Below are positions 38,072-49,887 of a stretch of 64,000 bases of DNA, in pieces. Position 1 is the first letter of the stretch, and the number at the start of each line of letters is the position of its first letter. Location of the stretch: positions 26,366-90,365 of the forward strand of contig LUCM01008294.1 in NCBI GenBank assembly GCA_008360955.1, read 5' to 3'. Source of the stretch: Fasciolopsis buskii. Taxonomy: Eukaryota > Platyhelminthes > Trematoda > Plagiorchiida > Fasciolidae. The notes beneath the pieces are model-generated. The model made no database searches. It saw only the letters and a list, made by a program, of their open reading frames with translations, and was not told the origin of the DNA. The position numbers and the translations under genes are program-made.

Positions 38072-39835
38072 GGTCACAACAACATCAAAAGTCACGACGG
38101 AATACGTTGCCAAGCCTAAGAAGTAAATATTGTACGTGTATTTTGTGGTGTTTGTAATCGCTAACAACTATGTGTAAGGTATACAATGATCGAAACACTC
38201 GGAATGCGGAATGCGTTGACTGATACAACGGTGACATTGGTACCGGTAGAAATTATTAGTTACCTGCCCCCGTCCCCGGGTGTTCGAACAACTTAGATCA
38301 TAATACGTCAAGTAACAAGGATTAATGGAAGTATGATAGAACACTAAAATGGATAAACCAACTTGACAAGTGATCTACGATCCGCTAAGGCATGATACGA
38401 TTAAATGTGATCACAAATCGAGCACATATGCGTATGATCACTATAGGAACGGCTTTCGAAGAAGAAGATCGAAGCGCTCAATACGGTGAATAGCATAGAC
38501 TGAAATCGAACAAAATTCCTTAGGCTCTAACTGGGTATAGTGCACAAAAATGCTTTCAACCCATACCTTCCGTTGTGACGCAAGTTACATCTTAACTTGT
38601 TCATATTAGAGCATGAGGGTTAGTTTATAAACATCTTTTTTCGGTGAGTAGATCGGAGTGATGACTGGGCCTGACCATCGACTGGATGACACCTATTCTA
38701 TCGTTATTGTTATGCATACGTGGTTCAAAAAGCATTTGAAGGATCCGCCGGACATGGGGGCGGACTAGACCAAACGGTACTGGGTCGCTAATTTCATTAG
38801 AGTTAAAATCTGAATAGCATCAATCCGAACATGCTTGTGTTTAGGTTATGAGCTGTATAAATTTCCAGTCTGTCGAAAAATCTGGTGCTCAAATCGTGCC
38901 TAGAATTGAAAACGACTCGTCCTTATGGATTGGTTCTGTCAATAAATGTCACGCATATTCTCACTGAGGTATAAATCAAAGTTTCAGAATGTCCATTGAA
39001 GGACCCTGAGGCTGTGATGAAATGCACGCGTGAAACTGACGTGAACTAACTTTCCGTGGAGTTAGGTTGTTGGAACGTAGGAATCCGTGTCCAGCTTATG
39101 CGTACGCGTAAAGTGGGACACGCTAAAAGCATTCAGTGCGGTAAGATGTTAGCCGCAGACACTAAGTACGAAAATCGTTCGTGAAGGCAGCAGCAATGGA
39201 CATAGTAAAAAGATAAACACTACAGACAACATCTTGATAACGTCATAGTGCCAACAAAAAGACCGTCTGTGGGAACTCCACTTTCCCATATTTAGCACGC
39301 ATTTTGACAAACCGTGACCGTGTTTTAACCGAAGTACTAAGCAACTTATCATAATATGCTCTGGTTATTCCTCGATGAGTTTTTGCCACACTTTTATAAA
39401 GTGGTCAGTGCAAATTTTTACCGTTTTATTTTTTACTCGCATAACTTTTGACTTTGTTTTTGTATGCAAAAGTCTATACAACACAATACAATACTTTTAG
39501 TTGGTACCTACGCCGTAGCCTGTTAATTTATCGAGAGATCAAACACTTAAAAGTGCGCATTCATCCTTCCAAGTAATGCAATAAGAAAATAAAATCCGTA
39601 ACTTAGCCTGCAAAACCGGCGTCCAGTAATCAGTGTTTACTCATCCAACCCGTCGCACGCGTCTGTGAATATCAGGGAGGATGACCGACCGGCTGGACTA
39701 CGGAACATCCGGATTTTAAACTTTGTTCCTGATCGCCCGTTGCTCAAAATGAACACAAGCATTCTGAGAACATTTTACTGCAAGTTGCTCTAAGGAGACT
39801 TTGTCTAGGTTCTTTCTTCGTTTCATCATTTTCTG
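38072..39835. other. Featureless
   Basis: No repeat family member or credible frame seen. An AATAAA at 38940 lacks an upstream exon. Confidence 0.45.
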
Positions 39836-39990
39836 TCTTACACTTCATTTAGTAATGGGTTCGTAAAGTAAATCAGCCACAACTAACTGTGGGCTGGCAG
39901 GTGAGCAAGTTGACCGGCGCACCAAGGAATCGGACCCAGATTGAGAAGATATGATATTACCTCCCAGACCGCCGCCGGTCAGCATTTTCT
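39836..39990 (-). repeat. tRNA-derived SINE, degenerate copy
   Basis: ACTTCATTTAGTAATG (tail end), TGTGGGCTGGCAGGTGAGCAAG (body) and GACCGGCGCACCAAGGAATC (body to B-box) follow the family order in reverse orientation. The head is recognisable only as a final ACCGCCGCCGGTC-like end. Confidence 0.45.
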
Positions 39991-40559
39991 CGTTTGCAGC
40001 CTTTTTTAGATTGCGTATTTTCGGACGCAGTTGCAATGCGTACTAGTCAACTGGAATGATGGTTCTCTCTAATTCATTATGGTAAATCGATTTTCGACAG
40101 GATCGAACCGGTTAAAATATGAACAGTTTCAACTTTTATTCCCGCTCACACAGCAAATGATCATTTTTCACTCATTCATAAATGATGAAGCGATTAGCAT
40201 TAGAAAGTATACACTGTCAAACGTTCGAATTGCGATACAAAGGGAGAGCAACTTCAAGATGAACTCCAGTCTCTAACACTGCATCCCCATTCGGCTGATC
40301 GAGGGATGAATAGGACCAGAGCGTAGACTATATCCATCGAAATCGGTCATGTGCATTCATTCGGTGGTTCGTATTCTTATGCTAATTGTACGCTTAGAAC
40401 AATCCGTCATCCAATTCTAGCCCACGAACGAGGCGGTACTCTGGGATTGTAAGTAAGCACTTGTTTGCGGAACTCAGAAGAAAGCACAAGATCCGGATAA
40501 GTTGCTTTTTAGCGCCTGGGATTGTGCATGCTTATTTGTCTATGGCGGAGTGTAAGTGA

Positions 40560-40640
40560 CCGAGTGAGTGAGTGACTGAGTGACTGAGTGAGAGAGAGAG
40601 AGAGAGAGAGCGAGCGAGAGCGAAAGTGAGTGAGTGAGTA
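40560..40640. repeat. GAGT/GACT and GA compound microsatellite
   Basis: Four-base units GAGT and GACT flank a pure GA run (about 40589-40610). The antisense reading gives a run of Ser-Leu that should not be mistaken for a gene. Confidence 0.95.
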
Positions 40641-40832
40641 AAGAGGCAGGAAAATGGGGAGAAAATTCGGATAGTGACTGCGATGTGTGACGGTTGGTAG
40701 ACGGAGCGGAAGATGTGACCCATACAACAAGAGAGGCATGCATACAGCTACTCAGTTTCGGGCCAAATGCTGCATACTCAGATAAACGCACGGACAAGTG
40801 CACACGTATACCTGTGTCTGATAATAACCGTG

Positions 40833-40860
40833 TGCGTGTGTGTGTGTGTATGAGTGTGTG
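40833..40860. repeat. TG microsatellite
   Basis: Interrupted TG units ending at TATGAGTGTGTG. Confidence 0.85.
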
Positions 40861-41492
40861 ATGAGATTCACGTAAACGATGGGACCGCACCTCCTCCTGA
40901 TCGAGCATTCGGGAGCAAAATGCGAGTTATAAACCGCAGGGAATTTGCTCAGCCTGCTCCAACTCACTGGGGATCGAATGATGCCAAATTTATGGACGAC
41001 TGCGACTGCGACCAGCTGAAATCAAACACCGAGTTATGGAAGACGTAAAAGGAAATAATGATTGCTCACTGTCCAGAACAGCCAGAAAACACTAGATCCT
41101 TTGGAACAGTTCGATATTGTCTTTCTCTCTCTCTCTCTATCTTTTCCCCGAGAAGGAAACCGTTAAAAACACGAGCTCGGGTTTACACGCAATGGTTATT
41201 AAACCATCGGATTTGGCCAATCGGACTATGCGATCATGAGATTTGTGTCGAGCTTATAACTGTCAGTTCGTTACAGCCATTCTGATTGAAGACCACAGCA
41301 AACCCCAGTCCTAACGCTCGTGAACCGACAACATTAGTGATGTTAGTACGGAACGACTTTTTGGTTTATCACCAACACCGACCTCAGCCACAGAAACTGA
41401 CACTCGTTTCAAACAAACTGAACATGCGGTATTTTGTAACCTATAGTCCGGCACACCGTATTCACTTAGTCAGGAACTGTAAGAGTAAGTGA
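40854..41492 (+). pseudogene. Long frame with two in-frame stops, unidentified
   Basis: One frame is open over 213 codons except for a TAA at 41046-41048 and a TGA at 41283-41285. The first third is Asp/Cys/Asn-rich (near residue 50 it reads DDCDCDQ), the middle crosses a short CT tract giving Ser-Leu, and the last third reaches a strong donor (AAGA|GTAAGT near 41487) after an acceptor-like GAAGACCACAG near 41304. Two readings are possible: a decayed coding sequence, or separate exons. The TAA could be removed by a 32-base intron, but this shifts the frame. No homology is recognised. Confidence 0.2.
41117..41140. repeat. CT microsatellite
   Basis: A CT run of about nine units. Confidence 0.85.
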
Positions 41493-42604
41493 ATTAGCAC
41501 TTTGGATAAGCTAATTTTCATCAACCTAATGAAGCATGAATTGGCTCGGTTATATACGTATCTATTTGTACCTAAGTGCTCCAACATCCCAGTGTGTTCG
41601 ACGTAAATCACAAACAGATTTGGTCTTAAATCGGCTATGCGAAATTTCGTACACGTGGTTAACTGGTAAGTTATTGAAAAGACCCCGACTTCCGTGAATT
41701 TGATCGATGTAATCAAATGGTATGAATTAGATCAAATTAAAACAAAAATATCGATTAGGGGACAAAGATGCAAACGGAAATCCTGATGGTATTAATAACT
41801 AATTTTTATAACAAAGTTGCCAAATTACTTGTCGTGGTCTATTACGTACCCTATTGTCAAGAGTTTCTATTGGGAAATTCATCGAAAGTTGTTTTTTTAA
41901 GCTGTTTACCAATCAACCAGTCATTTAAATAAATTAACTGAACTGGAATGTTTTTAAAAACACGTATATGGCGAATATCTTGGGCAAATTCTGTAAGCAC
42001 ACAAAGTTACGTTGCTGGATTAAGCAACATGTGTGGTGTAATTTCGAAATATCGATCGACAGTTCATATAAACACCATCTGGATAAATTCCCATTGTATT
42101 ATTATGGCCCGTCCGTGGAGGAATCAACCCGTATTTTACCGTATGTGTACACGAGCGGTTCTGTGTGTATGTGTCTGCTTGAATGTGTGTTTGCTTGTGG
42201 ACGCCTGTGGATACCATATTTAGATCGGGTCTGGACAATTGGTTACACAGTGCCAGTGTTTTTACGATCCGTTCAGTTGTCTGTTTAGATTTGTATGTGT
42301 GTGTGTGTGTACCCGACCATAATAACCCGGAATGAACAAACTTACGGTACAGTACCTCGGCTAGTTTTTGCGATCATTCAGCTGCCTTCCTATCGGGAAT
42401 TAACACCGAAGTAACTATGGTTCTCGACGGACCGAGGTAAACAACGCGTACGAAGATCACGGCAATTTTAGTGCATGCTCAATGTGAAATGTAATTGTAA
42501 TGCTTTATGCGGACACACCTGATATGACTTAGGCAAACACCTTGTGCAAATCACATGTTCTTGCCAGTTTGTATTGCTAAACTTTCGGTTATTGCTCTTT
42601 TCCT

Positions 42605-42652
42605 CGTACGTATGTGTGTATGTGTGTATGTGTGTGTGTATGTGTGTCTGTG
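42605..42652. repeat. TGTGTGTA microsatellite
   Basis: TG units broken by regularly spaced TA. A shorter TG run lies at 42295-42311. Confidence 0.85.
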
Positions 42653-43127
42653 CTAGTGACCATAGGTGTGGATTCTTGTTTGTGACCTCGACCGGTTATC
42701 ATGCACGGTGATTGCGTGCAGTCAATTTCGGTAGTAGTTCAGTTAAATAGAAATGCAACTTTCTGGCGGGGAACTGATTTTAGTTTTTTCACAGTCCACA
42801 CTGGTAATAATTGTCGTCGATAGGTGAAAACAGCGATCAAAAATATCCACCTGCAATGCCTTGTTTCGTTGATATAGAACTGCCCGAAAACAAAATTAGC
42901 AGCCCGGTGTGAACCAGTCCAACGGATTTGTTCTGATATTCAATTATTTCCATTGGTGTGGTGAAAATGAACAGTTTTTTCTTATCATCCATAGTCTCAG
43001 GACCGCAAGACCAGCGGTAGCGGGAGACGAAGTTGATGCCGGTAGCTCTACATCTCCTTGTTATCGCATCACTGACATTAGAATTGGTAGTAGTAACTGC
43101 CTTTAGGGATATAGTTTTTGAAGCAGC

Positions 43128-43185
43128 AACAGTAATAGTAGTACTAGCAATGATTGTGGTAATAGTACTAGTAATATTGATAAAA
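43128..43185. repeat. Degenerate GTA/ATA trinucleotide tract
   Basis: Repeated AGTA and TAGTA words with drift. Read in one frame it yields a Val/Ile-rich hydrophobic run that imitates a membrane segment; in reverse it gives Thr/Ile. Confidence 0.6.
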
Positions 43186-45165
43186 CTGGTGACGGTATGG
43201 TCAGAGTCCAAGAGGTACGTTTACGGTGCCTTGTGAGTTCCCTAATACGATAAATGGTAAAATCGAAATTACGCGTGGCCGAACAACATATAAAATAGTG
43301 TATGAGTCATTCGCACTGACATTCCATTGTCGCGTGAAGAACCTACTAAGTCAGTTGTTTTTATCTGGCCATTTTAGTGCCGATTCACTCACGGTTTGTT
43401 CTCTCTCTCTCCCCCTTGCTTTCTCTCGTCCAGTTTTTCATATCAGTTTGTGAACTTCTGTGCTTGGGAGTGTAATTCTGGACAGATGTCAATCAAATCC
43501 CCTGTGTCCGCTAACTGATTTGTGTGTCCACTGAAACATTGCTATGTAAGTTTCCGTGTGTCGTTCTGGCCGCGTAAATAATCCGTATGATACCATGAAT
43601 CGGGTCCAAATCAGTTTGTTGACAATTGCATACCCGATCGTTTGTCATGGGAAGTTATCAGTAAACGATCATGCAATTTAAACGCATGTGAACTACTAGG
43701 TTCAAGTGGGGTTGTACTATGGTTGGTTTGACTTGCTATTTGCAAAAACAAACATTCAGTAGACGTCTGCAGCGCAACTAAAGTGGCCGGTCCAAATTTG
43801 TAAAGGGCAAATACCAAAAACTGAGGAAAAAGAAGGGAGAAAACACGCACGAGATTCGCCGGGATGGGAGAACTACTATGGAGGCCTGGGAAACACGTTG
43901 TGTCGGCGAGTGAATGACGAACAATGTGTGCCTCGGTGGAAGTTCGCATAACTGTGACGTCCAACGAAGGCAAGATGAAAACCCGATAGGCAGTGCAATT
44001 CGTAAACCCGTTTTTTTGTCAAGTGATTCAAACTCACTGCGTATTTGAACACCCTGACAAGCATGGACTACTTTTGCATGCACATGGCACACGGTCGATG
44101 AGATTGAATGAAAGTCGTGGGTTTCCACGCGCCCAAATCAACTCAGAAGAATCTGGATGTGACCAGGCGATCATCTGGACTCGGCGAAGGCGTCCCCAGT
44201 TGGATTTCAATCCCTTACATGCACGTCTATTTATCGGGTAGATTTCATGTGTCACTAAGCTTCTACAAAAGTATTATAGCTTAGTGTGTTGCAATGTTAG
44301 AAATAATCATAACCATGATAGTTTAAACGCGGCGAAGTGAGCAAAAGCAGGTTTGATTTGTCACTGAATGTTTGTTCACAGGTTACGGAAGCAATTGAAT
44401 GTCTAAGATCGAACAGAAAACGATTGAAGTAGGGCGTTCGGCTTGAATTCGCCGAACTGAACCTAAATTTGGTCCCGACCCAGTTTAACGAATGCTCCCG
44501 TTCCTCGGAAGTTTGCAAATTGTTACACGAACAGGTATTTGGTAGAAAATTATCAGCCTAGATTTTGGGTTAATCCTACGCTCTACGTGTGGAAAACACC
44601 GATAAACAGACTTAAGTTGGGATCAAGACAGTCATGCGAAATGATTAAATCAATGTTCATTTTAAAAGCAAAATAAATTAATTCATTGTCCAGCGTGACT
44701 TATAAAGAGTCTGTCGGCTTTACCCGAGTCACGGTTTCGCTGATGGGGGGTTTTGCACCAAGGCACTGCGAACAGCCACTTTGATCGTTTCTAATGTGAC
44801 TAAGGTTGAATCAGTCGGGATGCCTTCGTAAAATTCGTTGCTCTACTTACGCTGGGATTATCGAGGGGACCGGTACCCACGCTCAGATAATTCTGCATGC
44901 CTCAGTTTATCGTCCAAAGGTGTCTTTAATCTAGGGACTGGACATTTTCTCAAACCATGATCACATAAGCGTGTAAAAACCTGAATAATTTGTCTAATTT
45001 TTTACGGGCCTTTTTACTTGTCCTTCCTAATCATAGCAAATGAAATCCCAACACAGTAGTTAATTTGATTAGTGGATCTGAGGGGAAAAAGAAACCACCT
45101 GAACAAGAACAACATCAGCAAGAACAGCGGAACAGTCAATCATATTTGGCTTGTCACGTTTTCTT

Positions 45166-45224
45166 GTATGCGTGTGTATGTGTGTGCGTATGTATGTGCG
45201 TGCGTGTGTGTGTGTGTGTGTGCT
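45166..45224. repeat. TG-rich compound microsatellite
   Basis: GTGTGTATG and GCGTATGTATG words end in an uninterrupted TG run (about 45205-45222). Confidence 0.9.
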
Positions 45225-45358
45225 TGCTTGCCCGGACTCTAAAAGCCACGGGAAGATGGATGATGTTTCAAATATCTGGTGCTAGTCTTAGTCCTCCCAG
45301 TTTGTCACGAACATGATTTTTGGGAAATGACATATCCACAGCCTTCTCTCACTCTCAC

Positions 45359-46108
45359 TCCGCTGCGCGTTTTTCATCACTGACCACTCTTCTCTCTGAC
45401 TTCCTTGTTTTTGGGGTTTACTGGTGAGTTCTATGCCGGAAGTGGCCATTTCCTCTTCGGTTTCTCGTGACTGAGCCAACAATTCTGGAGAGTGATTTGG
45501 TCTTATTCAAAAAAGGTACTTTCGATCCCTTGAAGAAAGGCTTTTACTGAGGTATCCGTTTACCTTCAAGTAGCGTTCGCGTGAAATGAATTCCCTCTTG
45601 GTAATTTGTTAATTTTTGTTGAATTTCGATGTGTATCCGGGACTCTGTTCCCATGTAACATTGCCCACTAATTAACCACGTGAAAAATGCGTTGGTTATC
45701 ATATTGATGATCTGCACTTTATGTTGAATACCTCATAATGTTCAATAACAGGTTAAATAGTCAATAGGTCTTGATAACAGAAGATTAATTTTCGTCTCGT
45801 AAGCAAAAGGCCAAACCCCATCGAGTCAACTGAATCACTTCATAGGCTACACCATCACAGTTCTTGTGCATCTGATTCCAACTAATTAACTGAGGAACCG
45901 TGAACAAAACTCTAGTCCCGAGGACTCGATGCCCTGCGGACAAATCCTCCACAAAAACCTCCTTGAAACGCAGTGACTGACAAAGATAGTAGGTGCTTCT
46001 GAATAGTTCTCCCAGCTTCCTCTTTGGTGGAATACGATCGTCTCAGTTCATTTATACCAAAACTAGCTTGGCTGATGATCTTCAAAACACTTGAAAGCTT
46101 CACTTGTC
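45359..46108 (-). CDS. Minus-strand two-exon model, hydrophilic protein segment
   Basis: Exon 46108-45959 (150 bases) is preceded by an acceptor ATCGTAG and ends GGAG|GTTTTT. Exon 45484-45359 (126 bases) follows an acceptor with a good CACTCTCCAG and ends at CGGA|GTGAGA, or reads on to TAA at 45288-45290. The phases agree: the single base left by the first exon plus AA makes a Glu codon. The combined peptide of over 90 residues is charged and soluble: a Lys/Ser/Leu-rich start with the stretch TKEEAGRTIQKHL, then RETEEEM and a Lys/Gln/Glu-rich tail. It could be a helical region, perhaps coiled coil. No ATG or poly(A) end was placed, so this would be the middle or end of a larger gene. The family is unknown. 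Confidence 0.33.
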
Positions 46109-46498
46109 CTACGATCTATGCAAGCATTCCAACAAGTGTACCTATACCGACGCATAATCACTGTTGACTTCTAACGATTAGGGATTTAAGTTAAAATGCC
46201 TCGATATTTGACCGACCTGAATCCGGATTTATCTGGAGGAGCTCGAATTTGACTTATATCCTTCACTTTCGATATTCCCGTGAGTATTAACCTGGTGAAT
46301 GGGGTTTTCTTCTCCTCGGTGTTTATCCTAACTTATCGTGCATTCTCACACTAGTTATTTTCTTTAACTCTTTCGGTGTAACCGTTTGCTGCTAAAATGT
46401 CGCGGGCCACGTTTACTTCTGCATCTAACCAATTCATGGTGTATGTTCGCTGTGCTGCAGATGTCATTCAGATTAAATTGATATCTTAAAAGATCGAA

Positions 46499-46760
46499 AT
46501 GGTGCAAGTTCCGTCTCATGTGAATGGTAATCGTCAGCAACATATGCAAAAAGCAAAAGATTTGCGTTCAGTTTCAGCAACGAATTTGGCCGCCTGTTGT
46601 ACAGCATCAAATCGCTCCAGGAGTGCACTTAGATTGGCGTTCTCTATCGGGAAAAAATATACTTCATATAAGTACAATAGATTTGGTGGTAACTCGTACA
46701 TGCATTCAACTGTACTGTCGAATGCAGCCGGGAAAATTGGTCCAAGATCGGTCTTATTGA
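46499..46760 (+). CDS. Exon-like region with two open plus frames
   Basis: A frame beginning with ATG at 46499 in a favourable context (GAAATGG) is open to 46936. Its last part is only SINE sequence. A second frame, 46524-46760, is also open and has a possible exon between GCGTTCAG and a GTAACT donor. Both peptides look ordinary, and the first is Ser/Arg/Lys-rich. At most one frame can be coding; I could not decide. The SINE insertion immediately downstream (46824) would truncate or end any product. Confidence 0.22.
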
Positions 46761-46823
46761 TGAAACTGAGTCAATTTTGTCTATCTTCTTTCTTCCATCT
46801 TTTAAAGTCAGCCTTTTCCACCT

Positions 46824-46993
46824 TTTACCTTTTACTCCCCTTAGTAATAAGACGACTATGCACATCAATTTTCAGAAAGGGAGCCGCGGCCAGCAGAGTG
46901 GGGAAGTTGCCCGGCGGCAAGGGGGGAGGGGTTTGAACCCGAGACCTTCACGCTCAAACGCCAAGGCCCTATCCGTTTGGCCACTGCCGGGCG
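46824..46993 (-). repeat. tRNA-derived SINE, nearly full length
   Basis: In reverse orientation: tail TTTACTCCCCTTAGTAATAA, end motif CACATCAATTTTCAG, core GGAGCCGCGGCCAGCAGAG, B-box complement GGTTTGAACCCGAG, and head ending TATCCGTTTGGCCACTGCC, the complement of an intact A-box. A few bases of the body (GGCTGCCA) are deleted. Confidence 0.8.
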
Positions 46994-47177
46994 AATCTCG
47001 GGTTCATTCGAATAGGTTTCCTTGATAACCGCAATAGATTAGAAGCGGATCTTTTAACAAGTTTCTCTCAATTCCATGAGGCGTGGGTTACCGAATTTTG
47101 CTAATTATCGGGCAATCACAAGGACCGGGGTTGAGTAGGGAGTTATTGTATTCATTGAAGCAGTCCGTTTGAAATTT

Positions 47178-47237
47178 GGACCCATAAACGGACCCATAAA
47201 CGGACCCATAAACGGACCCATAAACGGACCCATAAAC
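47178..47237. repeat. Perfect 12-bp minisatellite, five units
   Basis: GGACCCATAAAC is repeated five times head to tail without a mismatch. It begins after GAAATTT and ends before GTCCAGC. Confidence 0.98.
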
Positions 47238-47805
47238 GTCCAGCAGTAGCTGCATTATTTATTCATTCGGTCTAAACCTATCACGATTTTGGTGGTGTAT
47301 GGCCTCTAGTCCTCGAGGGCTAATTGAAAATCACGAATGCTTTTGTCCCCTTCACTTGACCAAGACTGATAACTGTTCGACCAAATAGTCATTTTTCATT
47401 TCCATATGTGTGTTCCACAATTCCTTGCGAGTATCTCGTCACCAATGTGCATGATCGTATATGTTCGAGATAGAATGCTTTGTTTAGAAAAGTTCAATTG
47501 AATTCTATTCTATCTCCAACATACAGCAATTAAATTGACTGATGGTGAATAACGGAAAAAGAGCTTTCCGTTATCTCGATTTTATCTCAGTGTGCTCATT
47601 TGAAATGTTTGAACAGATAATGCATCCAAAAAAGCTCCCCATACACCGAAGATTTTTTGATTTCACTTTCAGTCAACGATTCTTAGCAGACCACTGCAGA
47701 CAAACAGAAATTTCCGTTTGCCCAGAGACACCTTAAAACTGTCTACAAAACGATTCATTAAAACTGTCTAAACAATCAATTTTCATGTATACATATACGA
47801 AACTT

Positions 47806-47827
47806 ATATATATATATATATATATAC
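47806..47827. repeat. TA microsatellite
   Basis: About ten uninterrupted TA units. Confidence 0.9.
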
Positions 47828-48032
47828 CTTGGCATTACCAAAACTCATGCAGCGAGCCTCTCACAAGAACTTTTCTCTTCCAAGTTACAATATAGGGTGG
47901 AACGAAGCACTTGACTTTGTATCTGTGTTATCCAGTTCTAAGTGACGAAACGTTCTAGTAACGAACGATAGGCATTGGTATTATTCAGTGAGCAGATATG
48001 CTAGAATATTAGTCAGCGTCTGTTCACCTCAG

Positions 48033-48244
48033 ATGCGATACATTCACAGCCTAGTATGGAGAACAAGGCAGGACTTAGTCACAACAATTTGGCACTTTTG
48101 TTGGAAGATACAACATCAGTCAATACGTGTGGCCTACTTGATTGCTACTATCCACCGGCATACTTTGGTCCTTTTGATATGGCATTCATCAAAGCAAGCG
48201 TGCGAATATTTGTATCTTTATGCCAAGAAGTATTACGACATTGA
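48033..48244 (+). CDS. Isolated exon-like segment, unidentified
   Basis: The acceptor-like GCGTCTGTTCACCTCAG opens a frame (entered after one base) that runs to TGA at 48242-48244, with an earlier possible donor GAA|GTATTA. The peptide of about 69 residues has a polar first half and a second half with a Tyr/Pro turn (CYYPPAYFGPFD) and a hydrophobic end. A second frame over the same bases, 47988-48317, is also open. No partner exon was found. Confidence 0.22.
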
Positions 48245-49358
48245 TATAAACTTACCGTGCATAGATATTCTCCAGAGTTTTTACTGCTGGTTATCGGAAT
48301 CGTCTTGGATAATGTAAAGATTCATGCTGTAGCATGGTTTGTATGAACGACACTCTCGAGGCAGATGTGATTTTGTTGGACTTAAGTCAAGGTGAAAGAA
48401 AACCGCTCCACTCAAAATGATTTGTTTTCTGAATTCTGCTGGAGTGTAACTTGGAACTTCTTTCGGTAAGACTATTACTACCTTAGATTGTTTATCCTCT
48501 TAGAATCAGGGGAACATCCTTGTCACAACAACAGTATTTCCCTCTATCCCTAGTGTAGTTTGTTCTTATCCGTAGAACAGGTTTCTCATATTTCATTCTT
48601 GTGAGAATGGACAACTTAATCGGACAGCGCACGAAATTGCTGAGAAATTTCCCCCAGAAATTTCCATTGTGCTACAACTTTTGGGGTCTTCGCGTACCAA
48701 TGGACAAGATAATTCGCTCGACAAATTAGCTAGGGGGAAAAAAATGTAATCACTGATTTATTGCAGTGTTAATCGATATTATATATCCATTTACAGTTTA
48801 AACAACCAAATAATGTTCATCCCTCCTGAGACTTGTTCTTTGCAAGGGTTATTGGTTTCATGTTATATAAATAATTACGTTACCCAGTTTAAAACGCTGG
48901 ATATGTTTAAACACGGAAATGTAAACTCAGCAAGGCTTTCCATCCAGTTCATTCCTCTTTACAGTGATCCCAAAAGATGTCATTATTTCTGCCTCACAGA
49001 TTCGCCATCGCAACAACACTGCAAACAATTAGCGCAATCGGTTTGAATGATCTTGACGTAGGATAAAATTGGATGAAAATCAACGTCCCTTTAATAAAAC
49101 TTAACCTGTTCCTAATCAACGAAAATTGTTGGACCACAGTTAAAGCAATATATCTCAGCTGTGAAATTGTTAAATTCGACTCGTAAAAACGTGCATATTC
49201 GAGGATGGAACTTTCGACAACCTAAGTATTGAATCAGAGCGCTGATCACCATTTGTAGACATCAATTAAGATAAATTCTAAATCCCTTCCAAACAAATTT
49301 CCATAATCCACTGAGATTTCATCTTTATGTGCGGAAACGTTTACTTCGATAACCAAGG

Positions 49359-49634
49359 TTACTCTTGAATGACTAACATTCTGACCTTGGTGATTGACTG
49401 ACTGACACTGGTAACTGACTGACCAACCTTGCTGACTGACTGACTAGCTGACTGACCTTCGTCGCTGACTGGTTGGCTGACTGAGTGATTGATCTTGGTG
49501 ATTCTATGACTAACTGAATTACCTTTGCAACCTCGGTGACTCGAGGAATTTCCAAATGAATTCGCTGACACCTTTTTATACTTCGCAAATACTAGGATCG
49601 CTATAATACTAGCAAGGAAACTTCGTAAATGCAT
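49359..49634 (-). CDS. Small ORF with signal-peptide-like start and Ser-Val-Ser-Gln repeat
   Basis: An ATG-started frame of 91 codons. Residues 1-17 (MHLRSFLASIIAILVFA) have the make-up of a cleavable signal peptide: one Arg, then a hydrophobic core ending at small residues. After a short basic stretch and an Asn/Ser-rich part, the C-terminal half is an imperfect repeat of Ser-Val-Ser-Gln. This reflects an underlying TCAG microsatellite read in its only long-open frame. It could be a small secreted low-complexity protein. The alternative is that a simple repeat drifted next to a chance start. No TATA box, intron or poly(A) signal was identified. Confidence 0.3.
   Translation of the reverse strand: MHLRSFLASIIAILVFAKYKKVSANSFGNSSSHRGCKGNSVSHRITKINHSVSQPVSDEGQSASQSVSKVGQSVTSVSQSITKVRMLVIQE
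49376..49500. repeat. Interrupted CTGA/TCAG tetranucleotide array
   Basis: GACTGACTGAC words are separated by CTTGGTGATTGA-like and CTTCGTCGCT interruptions. The longer phrase ACCTTGGTGATTGACTGACTG recurs in altered form, which suggests a higher-order unit of about 25-40 bases. Confidence 0.8.
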
Positions 49635-49727
49635 GAAGCTTGTTTATATTACATATATTCACTACGTGCTAAGCATGTTACCCATACTTACCAGTTTATG
49701 TCTGTTTTCTTCTATCGTCTACTAACT

Positions 49728-49887
49728 ACTTCCTTTTTTAACGAAATAGCAGTGCTCATCATTTCCAGAAAGGAGGCCGCGGCCAGCAGAGGGCTGTCAT
49801 CTGAGTTAACCGCAGATGACGGGATTCGAACCCGCGACCTTTAAGTCCAAACACCACGACCTTATCCGCTTGACTACGGTCGGCCAA
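49728..49887 (-). repeat. tRNA-derived SINE, full-length copy
   Basis: In reverse orientation: tail AACTACTTCCTTTTTTAACG, core GGAGGCCGCGGCCAGC, AGAGGGCTGTCA, B-box complement GGGATTCGAACCCGCG, and head ending ACCTTATCCGCTTGACTACG. Both internal promoter boxes are close to consensus, so this is among the youngest-looking copies. Confidence 0.85.

Larger units (their letters stand above)
41493..45165. other. No supported gene
   Basis: TG-type tracts at 42.3 and 42.6 kb and the degenerate GTA tract at 43.1 kb. Overlapping minus frames at 43611-44128 share the same bases in different frames and cannot all be real. Confidence 0.45.

Noticed and set aside
40509..40908. Three overlapping minus-strand frames rich in Ser-Leu-Thr
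   Set aside because: They are translations of the GAGT/GA microsatellite in different frames.
43033..43236. A Val/Ile-rich frame that looks like a transmembrane helix with a basic tail
   Set aside because: The hydrophobic run is the translation of a degenerate GTA tract, and the reverse strand is open too.
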